IMG/VR virus record: IMGVR_UViG_3300030113_000006
Location: 1-64,000 of that record
Reading direction: 5' to 3' (one strand)
Source: a virus
Length of the DNA: 64,000 nucleotides
Of this stretch, positions 46,509 to 53,280 are shown in pieces. A model generated the notes under the pieces. It did no database searches and was not told the DNA's origin. It saw only the letters and a list, made by a program, of their open reading frames with translations. A program made the translations under genes and the position numbers. The stretch's first letter is position 1; each line of letters begins with the position of its first letter.

Positions 46509-46909
46509 ATGAGTATACTTATTCCAAGACTTATTAGATTGAGGGGTGCGTCTAATTGTCTTGGTATGGATCGTAATCGTTTTAATAAAGAGGTAAGACC
46601 ATTTCTTAGTAGGGATATCTATAGGGGTACAAGGCATAGCATTTGATAGAATTGATCTAGATAAGTTGTTCCGATAACTATAAAGCAGAAAATGGACGCA
46701 ATAGCACTGGCAGCGAGCAAAATAGGATGTATATTGCTAGAACTGAACGAAGATTTAATGATAATGATTTTAACAAGGCATTAGCTATTGTTACCAATTT
46801 TGTTAGTAATCTCAATATAAATGGTTTTATCATTTATATTTTTTTGTTACTATACAATAACTCATATAATTTTTCTATATCACAATATAATGGTGGCCAA
46901 TTAAGGTGA
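46509..46909 (+). pseudogene. Decayed excisionase-like gene with two frameshifts
   Basis: Three successive reading frames each carry part of one known mobile-element protein type: (1) 46509 on, Pro-Arg-Leu-Ile-Arg-Leu-Arg...Met-Asp-Arg-Asn-Arg-Phe-Asn-Lys-Glu-Val-Arg-Pro; (2) from about 46618, Ile-Gly-Val-Gln-Gly-Ile-Ala-Phe-Asp-Arg-Ile-Asp-Leu-Asp; (3) from about 46673, Asn-Tyr-Lys-Ala-Glu-Asn-Gly-Arg, to Asp-Phe-Asn-Lys-Ala-Leu-Ala. Two single-base gains, near 46614-46620 and 46670-46673, explain the breaks. The family often lies beside integrases. The end in the third frame overlaps the gene on the minus strand and may not be original. Confidence 0.6.
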
Positions 46910-47151
46910 ATATGTACTTTATTAATATTATTAAACAATTCAGCAAGCAATATATCTTGTTCGTGTGTTTTTGGTCCGTGCTCATCTTCAAAATAATTGA
47001 AAAACGATATAATTATTTCTTTAAGGCTATTTTCTAGAAAATCTATTAAATTAAAGGATTCAACTATTTTGTTTTTTAAATCTCTCTTTAGTTTGTATGC
47101 TTTTGGTTCATTATTTTGTTCGTTATATGATGGTGCCACTGTTTTTGTCAT
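46834..47151 (-). CDS. Hypothetical acidic protein (105 aa)
   Basis: 105 aa, preceded by a strong AGGAG site 6 bases before the ATG. It is helical with a Phe-rich hydrophobic middle part. No domain is recognised. It shares direction and spacing with the 163-aa gene upstream at 47199-47690, so they form an operon. Confidence 0.62.
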   Translation of the reverse strand: MTKTVAPSYNEQNNEPKAYKLKRDLKNKIVESFNLIDFLENSLKEIIISFFNYFEDEHGPKTHEQDILLAELFNNINKVHIHLNWPPLYCDIEKLYELLYSNKKI

Positions 47152-47198
47152 TTTATCTCCTGTTTTGATTTATATATTATTTATGTTATTTTTTATTC

Positions 47199-47690
47199 TC
47201 AGAACCCCTTAATCAACACCTGCATTAAATAATTATCAGATAGTAAATATTCATTGATATATTGTTCTAAATAATTTATTTGTGCTGGATTATATTTCTG
47301 CCACCCAGATAAGTAACAAAGAAAGTCATATATACTATCACGATCTAGACATTCTATTAGGTTATAGCCATAAGAAATTTGATTAACCATCTCGTGTTGT
47401 AGTGTTGGGTTTGTTTGAAGATTAATGTTTTTTACAACACTTGCTTGATGAGTATTAAGACCTATTATAAATTTTTCTACCATTTGTGTTGGTATTTCAT
47501 TTTTGGTGACGGGGATGTTGTTGGAAGCAAGCATGCCTAAACCAACTAAATATCCTTTGGCCTCGCTGGCTGCTGTTGCGCAATTACCGTAGTGCTGAAT
47601 GGGGTTTGATTTATAATTCTCGCTCCAAAGCTCAACTATTAATTGAGCTTTGATAATGGCTAACCAGTATTCGTGCCTAAAATTATTCAT
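47199..47690 (-). CDS. Hypothetical helical protein (163 aa)
   Basis: 163 aa, with AGGAA before the ATG. Trp- and Tyr-containing helices, one Cys, and no membrane segment. Family not recognised. It is upstream of the 105-aa gene on the same strand. Confidence 0.6.
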   Translation of the reverse strand: MNNFRHEYWLAIIKAQLIVELWSENYKSNPIQHYGNCATAASEAKGYLVGLGMLASNNIPVTKNEIPTQMVEKFIIGLNTHQASVVKNINLQTNPTLQHEMVNQISYGYNLIECLDRDSIYDFLCYLSGWQKYNPAQINYLEQYINEYLLSDNYLMQVLIKGF

Positions 47691-47727
47691 ATTTATTTCC
47701 TGTGTTTGTTTTAAGGTTTCCTATCTC

Positions 47728-47895
47728 TTATTGTTTATTAACATCATTATTTGTTAACCCAAATATTTTTAATAGTATTATCAAGCTATCAATCGTAGTA
47801 GTAAAGTTTTTTTTTGTTTTACGGCGGTTGTGTTTGCCAATCTTACTTGGGCCAGATAAAAAAATTTTTACTGGGTGTGCTCGTGAAGTAAACAT
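47728..47895 (-). CDS. Possible small basic protein (55 aa)
   Basis: A 55-codon frame with a basic N-terminal half (Arg, Lys and His) and a hydrophobic helix at residues 36-46. There is no good ribosome site, and a + strand frame (47702-47908) overlaps it. The basic composition and same direction as the downstream operon make it plausible but not certain. The rest of the stretch 47691-48010 is AT-rich and carries the promoter at 47939. Confidence 0.35.
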   Translation of the reverse strand: MFTSRAHPVKIFLSGPSKIGKHNRRKTKKNFTTTIDSLIILLKIFGLTNNDVNKQ

Positions 47896-47938
47896 ATTTA
47901 TCGGCTAATAATAAATATAAAAGTAAATTTATAAGTTG

Positions 47939-47966
47939 TTGAATTTATTATTTATAATAATATAAT
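47939..47966 (+). promoter_or_regulatory. Promoter for the zinc-ribbon gene
   Basis: TTGAAT (47939-47944), 16 bases, TATAAT (47961-47966). The gene starts 45 bases later. Confidence 0.5.
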
Positions 47967-48010
47967 TTTATACTTTAAACAATACACAAGCGCTTACAAG
48001 GATTTTTAAT

Positions 48011-48499
48011 ATGTTGAAAAGAGACAGGAGCAATGCCCAAGAAAGCTTATTCTACTATTCAAACCATAAAAAAGCAAAGACAAACAGTTTATATGAACAA
48101 GAAATTACACAAGATGGAAGGCCAACAAGTAGTAACCAAAGCAATAATAACGATACAGATAATAAAATTAAAATGATATACAATAGCTATACTAAATGCA
48201 GAGGTACTCCACAACTCTTACAAATATTTTGCAGTAAATGTAATAATTATATTATGACTTATCAAAAAGATGGTCCTGGTGAATTATTACGTTGCTACCT
48301 TGATAGAATCCATTTGCCTAAAGAGCTTAATAAAAGGCAATTTGAACATTTCAAAAAATCTGAAGCACCTAAATTAGAGTGCAGTACATGTGATTCTGTT
48401 ATTGGTGTTCCAATGATCTATGAAAGGGAAAACAGGCCAGCCTATAGAATGAATAAAGGCAAAAGTTTTTTTAAAAAAATCGGTCTCAATTTGCGGTAA
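48011..48499 (+). CDS. Zinc-ribbon-like protein
   Basis: 162 aa with AAGGAT 7 bases before the ATG. Two Cys-x-x-Cys pairs (Cys-Ser-Lys-Cys near residue 75 and Cys-Ser-Thr-Cys near 122), separated by about 45 residues, are likely to hold one zinc ion. The first 55 residues are Ser/Asn-rich and basic. The C-terminus has a Tyr-Arg-x-Asn-Lys-Gly-Lys-Ser-Phe-Phe stretch. The ribbon resembles those of nucleic-acid-binding proteins. Function is not known. Confidence 0.6.
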   Translation: MLKRDRSNAQESLFYYSNHKKAKTNSLYEQEITQDGRPTSSNQSNNNDTDNKIKMIYNSYTKCRGTPQLLQIFCSKCNNYIMTYQKDGPGELLRCYLDRIHLPKELNKRQFEHFKKSEAPKLECSTCDSVIGVPMIYERENRPAYRMNKGKSFFKKIGLNLR

Positions 48500-48518
48500 T
48501 TTGAGCTATATTTCTATA

Positions 48519-48887
48519 TTAGCAAACACAGCGGTTATTGTTAAAGAGTTTATCAGGGAAAGCTAATTGTTTAACTATAATTGTTATTAAGTAAATAATA
48601 GTTGATGAAAAAAATAGTTTATAGTCTGTCTCATCCAAAGATTTATCAATAAAAGAATGTATATCTATATAATTTTGTTCACCAACGATCCCTAGTATTT
48701 GGGTATCTATAGCAGCCGTAATAATGGCCTCCTCGTTTTTATAATTAGCAAGACATTTATTTATTAATTCAAGAAGGTGAGGGTTAACTATTTTGTTTAA
48801 ATGTAATGAAGCTCCTTCCTGGATATTTATTTTACTTTTTTTACTTTGTGTTGTTTTAAATTTTACGTTTATTATTTTGTCGCTCAT
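48519..48887 (-). CDS. Hypothetical protein (122 aa)
   Basis: 122 aa, preceded by AGAGGAT. The first 30 residues are basic, and residues 90-108 are hydrophobic and might be one membrane helix. It lies 19 bases after the small membrane protein at 48907, forming a two-gene operon. No family recognised. Confidence 0.55.
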   Translation of the reverse strand: MSDKIINVKFKTTQSKKSKINIQEGASLHLNKIVNPHLLELINKCLANYKNEEAIITAAIDTQILGIVGEQNYIDIHSFIDKSLDETDYKLFFSSTIIYLITIIVKQLAFPDKLFNNNRCVC

Positions 48888-48906
48888 AGTTTTATCCTCT
48901 TAATTT

Positions 48907-49083
48907 TTACATTTTGTGGATGAATGTTTTTGATCTGTCTACTATTAGTTGGGCTTTGATTTTAGCAATCTCTTTGATGTTTGTTGTTAATTGTTTGCTC
49001 CTAATTATTGCTATTCCTACTAGGAAAGCACAAATCATTAATATTGTTGCGTGCCATAATACTATTGTCTTGATTGTGTTCAT
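48907..49083 (-). CDS. Small one-helix membrane protein (58 aa)
   Basis: 58 aa with an AGGAGG site about 7 bases before the ATG. Residues 5-27 are hydrophobic, followed by a basic amphipathic stretch with Lys, Arg and Ile. The strong ribosome site makes this more likely than the longer frame on the + strand (48914-49120). It leads the two-gene operon with 48519. Function unknown. Confidence 0.6.
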   Translation of the reverse strand: MNTIKTIVLWHATILMICAFLVGIAIIRSKQLTTNIKEIAKIKAQLIVDRSKTFIHKM

Positions 49084-49101
49084 AATTTGGTCCTCCTGTT
49101 A

Positions 49102-49118
49102 TAATTACATAATTACAT
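49102..49118. promoter_or_regulatory. Tandem TAATTACAT sites
   Basis: Two overlapping copies (49102-49110 and 49110-49118) lie 19 bases upstream of the minus-strand gene at 49083. The same 9-mer is found before other genes (38936, 43168, 56269). Confidence 0.45.
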
Positions 49119-49215
49119 AACCGCACCAGCTTGTCAACACCCTTTAAGAAATATTTTCAAGCAATGGTACTTTATTACCGATCGTTGACAAAGTTATACG
49201 ATTGGCTTATTATTT

Positions 49216-49248
49216 TGGTATAATTGTTGACCAACTATTAGTTGGTCA
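49216..49248 (+). promoter_or_regulatory. Extended -10 promoter with operator palindrome
   Basis: TG-G-TATAAT (49216-49224) is an extended -10 motif. The palindrome TGACCAAC-TATTA-GTTGGTCA (49228-49248) covers the expected start of transcription. Repeats TTAGTTAACCA (49255-49265 and 49356-49366) and a related AGTTAAC near 49314 lie downstream, the last just before the ATG at 49370. This looks like a repressed promoter with several operator copies. Confidence 0.55.
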
Positions 49249-49369
49249 GGATGTTTAGTTAACCAGTAAGATATAGGTCGACGGATGATCGAAAAAATTT
49301 TATTGTAATATAGTTAACTGAACGAACATTATCGTCAAACATTCAGCTATCTAAATTAGTTAACCAACT

Positions 49370-49852
49370 ATGTATAAAAAAGGTGAATCAGGAAATCCAG
49401 GGGGAAAACCGCGCGCTTTAGGCGTTCCAAATTATATTCCTTTCTTACAAAAGAAATACGAGCCAATAGCGCTTGAGCTATACTATCGTAAATCTATCGA
49501 GCTGGCACAAAAGGAGGGCGCCTCCATAGCTGACTTGGACGGCATTAGAACCATCTACAATGGCACTAATAGAAAAAGGGCTGCGTGCGTACCCATAAAT
49601 CTCGTAGGCACACTCCAAGAGCAAATAAACAGCATTAAACAGGCAACCACAGAAGGAAGACTCACCCCCCAGGAAGTATTTAGTTTAATGAACGCGGTAG
49701 CACAAGAGGCTAAGGTTATAGAAACTACTGTGCTAATGAAGGAAATAGAAGATATAAAGGAAAAAATGGAGAGTAACACCATTATATCTACCAGCGAACC
49801 TATAATAGATGATGTAGTAAGTGAATCTATTTGCGCTGGTCTTTCTAACTAA
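49370..49852 (+). CDS. DUF5681-like protein (terminase-small-subunit-like N-terminus)
   Basis: 160 aa. Residues 4-14 (Lys-Gly-Glu-Ser-Gly-Asn-Pro-Gly-Gly-Lys-Pro) match the start of DUF5681 proteins, often found with small terminase or DNA-binding phage proteins. The remainder is helical with a Gln-rich region and an acidic tail. No ribosome site is strong; AGTTAACCA lies just before. It is under the promoter and operators at 49216. It could act as a small terminase or a regulator; the large terminase is 16 kb away. Confidence 0.55.
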   Translation: MYKKGESGNPGGKPRALGVPNYIPFLQKKYEPIALELYYRKSIELAQKEGASIADLDGIRTIYNGTNRKRAACVPINLVGTLQEQINSIKQATTEGRLTPQEVFSLMNAVAQEAKVIETTVLMKEIEDIKEKMESNTIISTSEPIIDDVVSESICAGLSN

Positions 49853-50236
49853 CAACGGTATGATTACTATACATGGAATCATACTTGAAGGTTTTTTCTA
49901 TATAGAATATGGAGTTATTGTTTTTCTTATATAATTGTACCCCGACTTGATATCCCCTATAAATAAAACTTTAAACTATTTAAGGCTTACAGTTATACTA
50001 ATAACTAACTATAGAATAAATATAATTTCCAAAATTTTTAAAACTAGCCAGCCAACCAATATTAAGGGGTATACCCCAGATTTGCGCGCCAAGTTTTCTT
50101 CGGATCCCACAATGTAAGTTCGACCCTATTCCATACCCCTTTTCTATTTAGTTATATGACTAACATTATCTTATTGTCTAGTGATTTCAATTATGCTATT
50201 AGTACACTAAGATAACAACCATTAACTGGAGAACTT
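49853..50236 (+). other. Non-coding gap with terminator-like hairpin
   Basis: No gene is supported. At 49858-49884 the arms GTATGATT and AATCATAC have an 11-base loop, and a T6 tract follows at 49892-49897; this may end the transcript of the gene at 49370. The rest is AT-rich without clear promoter consensus, and a 60-codon frame at 49935 is not convincing. Confidence 0.5.
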
Positions 50237-50986
50237 ATGGGTAAAGAAGAAGATTTAATGAAGGCCGCTGAGGTAAATAAAATAATAGATCAAGCCGATA
50301 AGCTTGCGCAGGTAGAAAGATATAAGGATGCTATCTGTTTAATGGAAAAAGCTACCAAAGTTGGGTGCCCAGATTTCCTTATGATTATGTTGATTAAGGG
50401 TACACAGGCGCGATATGAGGCTGCTCTCGAGAAGCAACAAAAGACACAAGAACAACAGGAGCTGCAACAGCAAGAGCACGATCTTGGTGAGCAGGCAGAG
50501 GGGGGTAAGGAAGCAAGCAACGACTTTTTCGCATCCTTAGCACCTGGTATCCATTATGGGTACGACAACGGTACTCCTGCTATTGAAAAACCTGTAAGTC
50601 CTGAAACCAAAAGTTTTTACGATTTATTGACCCCTGGGATTCATCCGAGTGCGCCAGGTTCAATTTTGCATAAATTCAGTTCATCAGAGAGATTTCACCC
50701 TTATAGCTCACAGTCTTCTAGTAGTAGCGGTGATAAAGTAGAATTAAAACCTGCTAAAGATGTTACAGCTGAATCTCATGTGGTATGTGTAAAAGACCAA
50801 CAAATAATTAGAGCTGAACAGCTTAATGGCACGATTAAAGGTGCAGCTGTTAAGGTACCTGAGGCAATTATAACAGAAAATCCTGAATGTATTGTTAAAG
50901 GCGCTGTAAGTGGATTTGTAAAGGGTTCACTAATTGGTAACGCCAAAGCAGGGCAATCTTGTGTGTTGGCATTACCAAGACCATAA
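50237..50986 (+). CDS. Hypothetical Gln-rich coiled-coil protein (249 aa)
   Basis: 249 aa with GGAGAAC before the ATG. The first 80 residues look like a TPR-like helix pair, followed by a Gln/Glu-rich coiled coil (65-95). Residues 95-130 have two Pro-Gly-Ile-His repeats (Ala-Pro-Gly-Ile-His and Thr-Pro-Gly-Ile-His); later there is a Ser-rich stretch and a beta-like C-terminus. No named family. The short repeats suggest a structural or effector-like protein. Confidence 0.55.
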   Translation: MGKEEDLMKAAEVNKIIDQADKLAQVERYKDAICLMEKATKVGCPDFLMIMLIKGTQARYEAALEKQQKTQEQQELQQQEHDLGEQAEGGKEASNDFFASLAPGIHYGYDNGTPAIEKPVSPETKSFYDLLTPGIHPSAPGSILHKFSSSERFHPYSSQSSSSSGDKVELKPAKDVTAESHVVCVKDQQIIRAEQLNGTIKGAAVKVPEAIITENPECIVKGAVSGFVKGSLIGNAKAGQSCVLALPRP

Positions 50987-51317
50987 CATTATTAATATTG
51001 TTAACAAGGATGTTGACATTATTAATAATGACTACGAAGCAGTAGTTTATGATATACCTACGCCAAAACCCGTTGCTAATCCTAATGAACAACAAGTGTA
51101 TTGGTTATTCGGTAGCAAACCTAAGAGAAAGACAAGGCGAACAATAAGAATATGGTTGAATTGTATCATTTCGATTGCATTAATTATTGATTTATATTTC
51201 ATTAGAATAAATCTGAATCACATTTGCATATTTACTGTGCATTGTTTAGTTATAAATATCCCCATAATTAAACCTGGTAAAAACGACTGGTTAACGGGTG
51301 GGTGGGGTTGTATATGA
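50934..51317 (+). CDS. Possible small membrane protein overlapping the previous gene
   Basis: A 127-codon frame overlaps the end of the 249-aa gene by 53 bases. Residues 40-70 are of ordinary composition, with Pro-Thr-Pro-Lys-Pro and basic Lys-Pro-Lys-Arg-Lys-Thr-Arg-Arg, then a hydrophobic segment (about 73-92). The region from 51000 on appears coding in this frame, but I find no proper start beyond the overlapping ATG. It could be a second gene or the product of a frameshift of the 249-aa gene. Confidence 0.35.
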   Translation: MVTPKQGNLVCWHYQDHNIINIVNKDVDIINNDYEAVVYDIPTPKPVANPNEQQVYWLFGSKPKRKTRRTIRIWLNCIISIALIIDLYFIRINLNHICIFTVHCLVINIPIIKPGKNDWLTGGWGCI

Positions 51318-51689
51318 ATCTAGGCATCAACAATTAATTAAACGTGCTTTTTAAAGAATTAAGGTGTTTTGTCATAACCCTTCCTGTTTAGGAGTATAGA
51401 GTGTAGCCAATTCTGTCAAGCTGTCTAAAGTACTAATAAAATCTTCTTAGTGTTAAGCTAATCAAAAACGAATGTTAATTGGGTCTTCCATAGGATAAGC
51501 ACGAACTCTATTAGGCAATCCGTGCCTCTTGTTTGGATAACAGTATATGCTGTTTACTGTTTAACATTATTTTTAACCATATTTTAAATTTACAGGAATG
51601 AATATAAAATATAATATCAGTATACAGGAGGTAATATTAGATTGCAAACAATTATTTATTGTTGCTTATAGGGCTGTATTGGGTGGTCA
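51318..51689. other. Non-coding gap with inverted repeats
   Basis: No gene seen. AACAGTA (51537-51543) and TACTGTT (about 51554-51560) form an inverted pair, and GCACG (51499-51503) pairs with CGTGC (about 51521-51525). An AGGAGG stretch near 51626 is not followed by a usable frame. Confidence 0.4.
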
Positions 51690-52241
51690 TTAGGAATCAG
51701 TTAATAGTTTATCGATGTACCTTCTTTTCTTAATTGTGATAGTAGGTTTTATTGTGTTCCGCCCGTTTATATTATTACTTGTCGTATTATAATTTGTTTT
51801 ACGCTTTAAAGCATTTTCTGGCATAAATCTTTTGTTAATTGGTGGTACGTATTTATTATTGTTATCATCCATTACAAAAGGAGCCTTGTGTTTCGTGTAA
51901 CCTTTGTTTGTATGCCCTTTATCCTTATGACCCCATTTGTTGGTTAGTATGCTTACAAATCTTATGTTTACAGCCTTAAGTCTACCATCCTCTTGTTTTA
52001 TTACATCGTAGGTTACCTTAAGGTGGTTTATATCCTTAAAATCTTTAGATGAAAAGAATACCATTGGTCCTGCCTTCTTGGGTCTGATAAATCCATACTC
52101 ACGTAAGTAGAATGATTTTATTATACCTGTATTACCTGTTGCGGGATACTCTTCTTGTCCTTGCTGTAATGGTGCTTCTTGTTGTGGTTGTACTTGTTCC
52201 TTTATATTTACTGGTGCATCAGGAGTAGTTATATCTTCCAT
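51690..52241 (-). CDS. Cold-shock-domain protein with basic C-terminus
   Basis: 183 aa. Residues 37-95 follow the cold-shock fold: Gly-x-x-Gly-Ile-Ile-Lys-Ser-Phe, Tyr-Gly-Phe-Ile-Arg-Pro (RNP1-like), Val-Phe-Phe-Ser-Ser, then Val-Thr-Tyr-Asp-Val and Lys-Ala-Val-Asn-Ile. The usual Phe-His of RNP2 is Phe-Phe-Ser here. It is preceded by a Gln/Pro-rich arm and followed by 85 Lys/Asn/Arg-rich residues. It probably binds single-stranded RNA or DNA, perhaps as an RNA chaperone for phage messages. Confidence 0.7.
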   Translation of the reverse strand: MEDITTPDAPVNIKEQVQPQQEAPLQQGQEEYPATGNTGIIKSFYLREYGFIRPKKAGPMVFFSSKDFKDINHLKVTYDVIKQEDGRLKAVNIRFVSILTNKWGHKDKGHTNKGYTKHKAPFVMDDNNNKYVPPINKRFMPENALKRKTNYNTTSNNINGRNTIKPTITIKKRRYIDKLLTDS

Positions 52242-52401
52242 TTTTATCCATTCCTATTTTATTTAGGTTGTATCTTGATAATATCAAACATCTTATCTAG
52301 GTTCTATATAGTCAGGTTGAAACATATAAAAAATTTACTATTATTTCTATAATTAGAACATTAAATATTTAGTTCATAATTTTATCTCTGATTAGGTTTT
52401 T

Positions 52402-52440
52402 AATTTAAAACCAAGGTCTCAGGTTACGCCTGCCTTGGTT
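52402..52440 (-). terminator. Rho-independent terminator of the minus-strand operon
   Basis: On the minus strand, AACCAAGG ... CCTTGGTT with inner CAGG/CCTG pairing is followed by a TTTTAAATT run. It lies about 70 bases beyond the end of the 63-aa gene. Confidence 0.6.
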
Positions 52441-52509
52441 GTTCATTACTTAATTTATACTATATTGTATTATCCATAATACAATGATCCAATAATCTCC
52501 ATAGTGGTT

Positions 52510-52701
52510 CTATAAATTTATATGGGGAATTTTAACCTTGAATACTTGATTTACCTTGATTGCCAAAGTATTTAAATTGTATATATAGAAATCCGATAGT
52601 ATGCTTTCATCCGTTAAAATAAATTGCCTAGAACCATTGTCATCAAATCTTTCTTTATCTTTCCCTAGCACCAACTTACAGAGGGCGCGCAATCTATCCA
52701 T
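52510..52701 (-). CDS. Hypothetical small protein (63 aa)
   Basis: 63 aa, downstream of the RhuM-like gene. It is basic at the N-terminus (Arg, Lys), with a middle Asp-Asn-Gly-Ser-Arg-Gln segment and a Val/Ile-rich C-terminus. It is probably not the missing C-terminal half of RhuM, as I see no similarity to that part. The open frame extends 18 codons upstream without another ATG, so its true start is uncertain. Confidence 0.4.
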   Translation of the reverse strand: MDRLRALCKLVLGKDKERFDDNGSRQFILTDESILSDFYIYNLNTLAIKVNQVFKVKIPHINL

Positions 52702-52752
52702 TCTTTTTCCGATCTCTACAGTAGATGCTATCTTGAACTTAAGGCTAGCGTG

Positions 52753-53247
52753 CTAGAATGATTGTGCTAGATAGTTTAACTGGTTAGGTAATTTGTTTTT
52801 ATCATTAGCCATATATATTGAATTATCCTTTATACATTTAATTATAAAGTCTTTAAGAATCTTTGTGGCCCAGACCCTAAATTCAGTAGCTTGTTTAGAG
52901 TTGACCCTATAACCAACAGCAATAATAGCATCTAAGTTATACGCTTGCATTGTATAGTTTTTGCCATCTACAGCAGTACGTCGGAAATTCCGACAAACTG
53001 AATCTTTAGTCAATTCATCACTTTCAAATATATTTTTAAGATGTTCGCTTATAGTTCTAACATTTACTCCAAACAACAAAGCTATTTTCTTTTGTGTAAG
53101 CCAAATATTTTCGCCACTATACAAAACATCTATTTTAACCTCACCATTTTTTGTGGTATATAATATGATTTCATTGATTATATCTTGTTTTATGTCTTGT
53201 TTTATGTCTTGTAAGTTAATACTATAATAATTAATATCGTCAAACAA
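52753..53247 (-). pseudogene. Truncated RhuM-like (KilA-N-type) protein
   Basis: 164 codons from a TTG start. The body (Trp-Leu-Thr-Gln-Lys-Lys-Ile-Ala-Leu-Leu-Phe-Gly, Thr-Ile-Ser-Glu-His-Leu-Lys-Asn-Ile-Phe, Asp-Ser-Val-Cys-Arg-Asn-Phe-Arg, Tyr-Asn-Leu-Asp-Ala-Ile-Ile-Ala-Val-Gly-Tyr-Arg-Val-Asn-Ser) is the RhuM N-terminal domain, but the protein stops where the usual 150-residue C-terminal part should begin. The N-terminus has 12-bp repeats (Lys-Gln-Asp-Ile). It diverges from the metacaspase by 33 bases. It could still act as a DNA-binding regulator. Confidence 0.65.
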
Positions 53248-53280
53248 GAATCATTAGAAAGCACCATACAAGGGGTTATA

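Noticed and set aside
47702-47908. 68-codon + frame
   Set aside because: Phe/Leu/Ile-rich shadow with no ribosome site; the minus-strand frame there has a more natural basic protein.
48914-49120. 68-codon + frame with hydrophobic stretches
   Set aside because: It is antisense to a 58-aa minus-strand frame with a much better AGGAGG site and normal membrane-protein layout.
49935-50117. 60-codon + frame
   Set aside because: No ribosome site and composition expected from AT-rich non-coding DNA.
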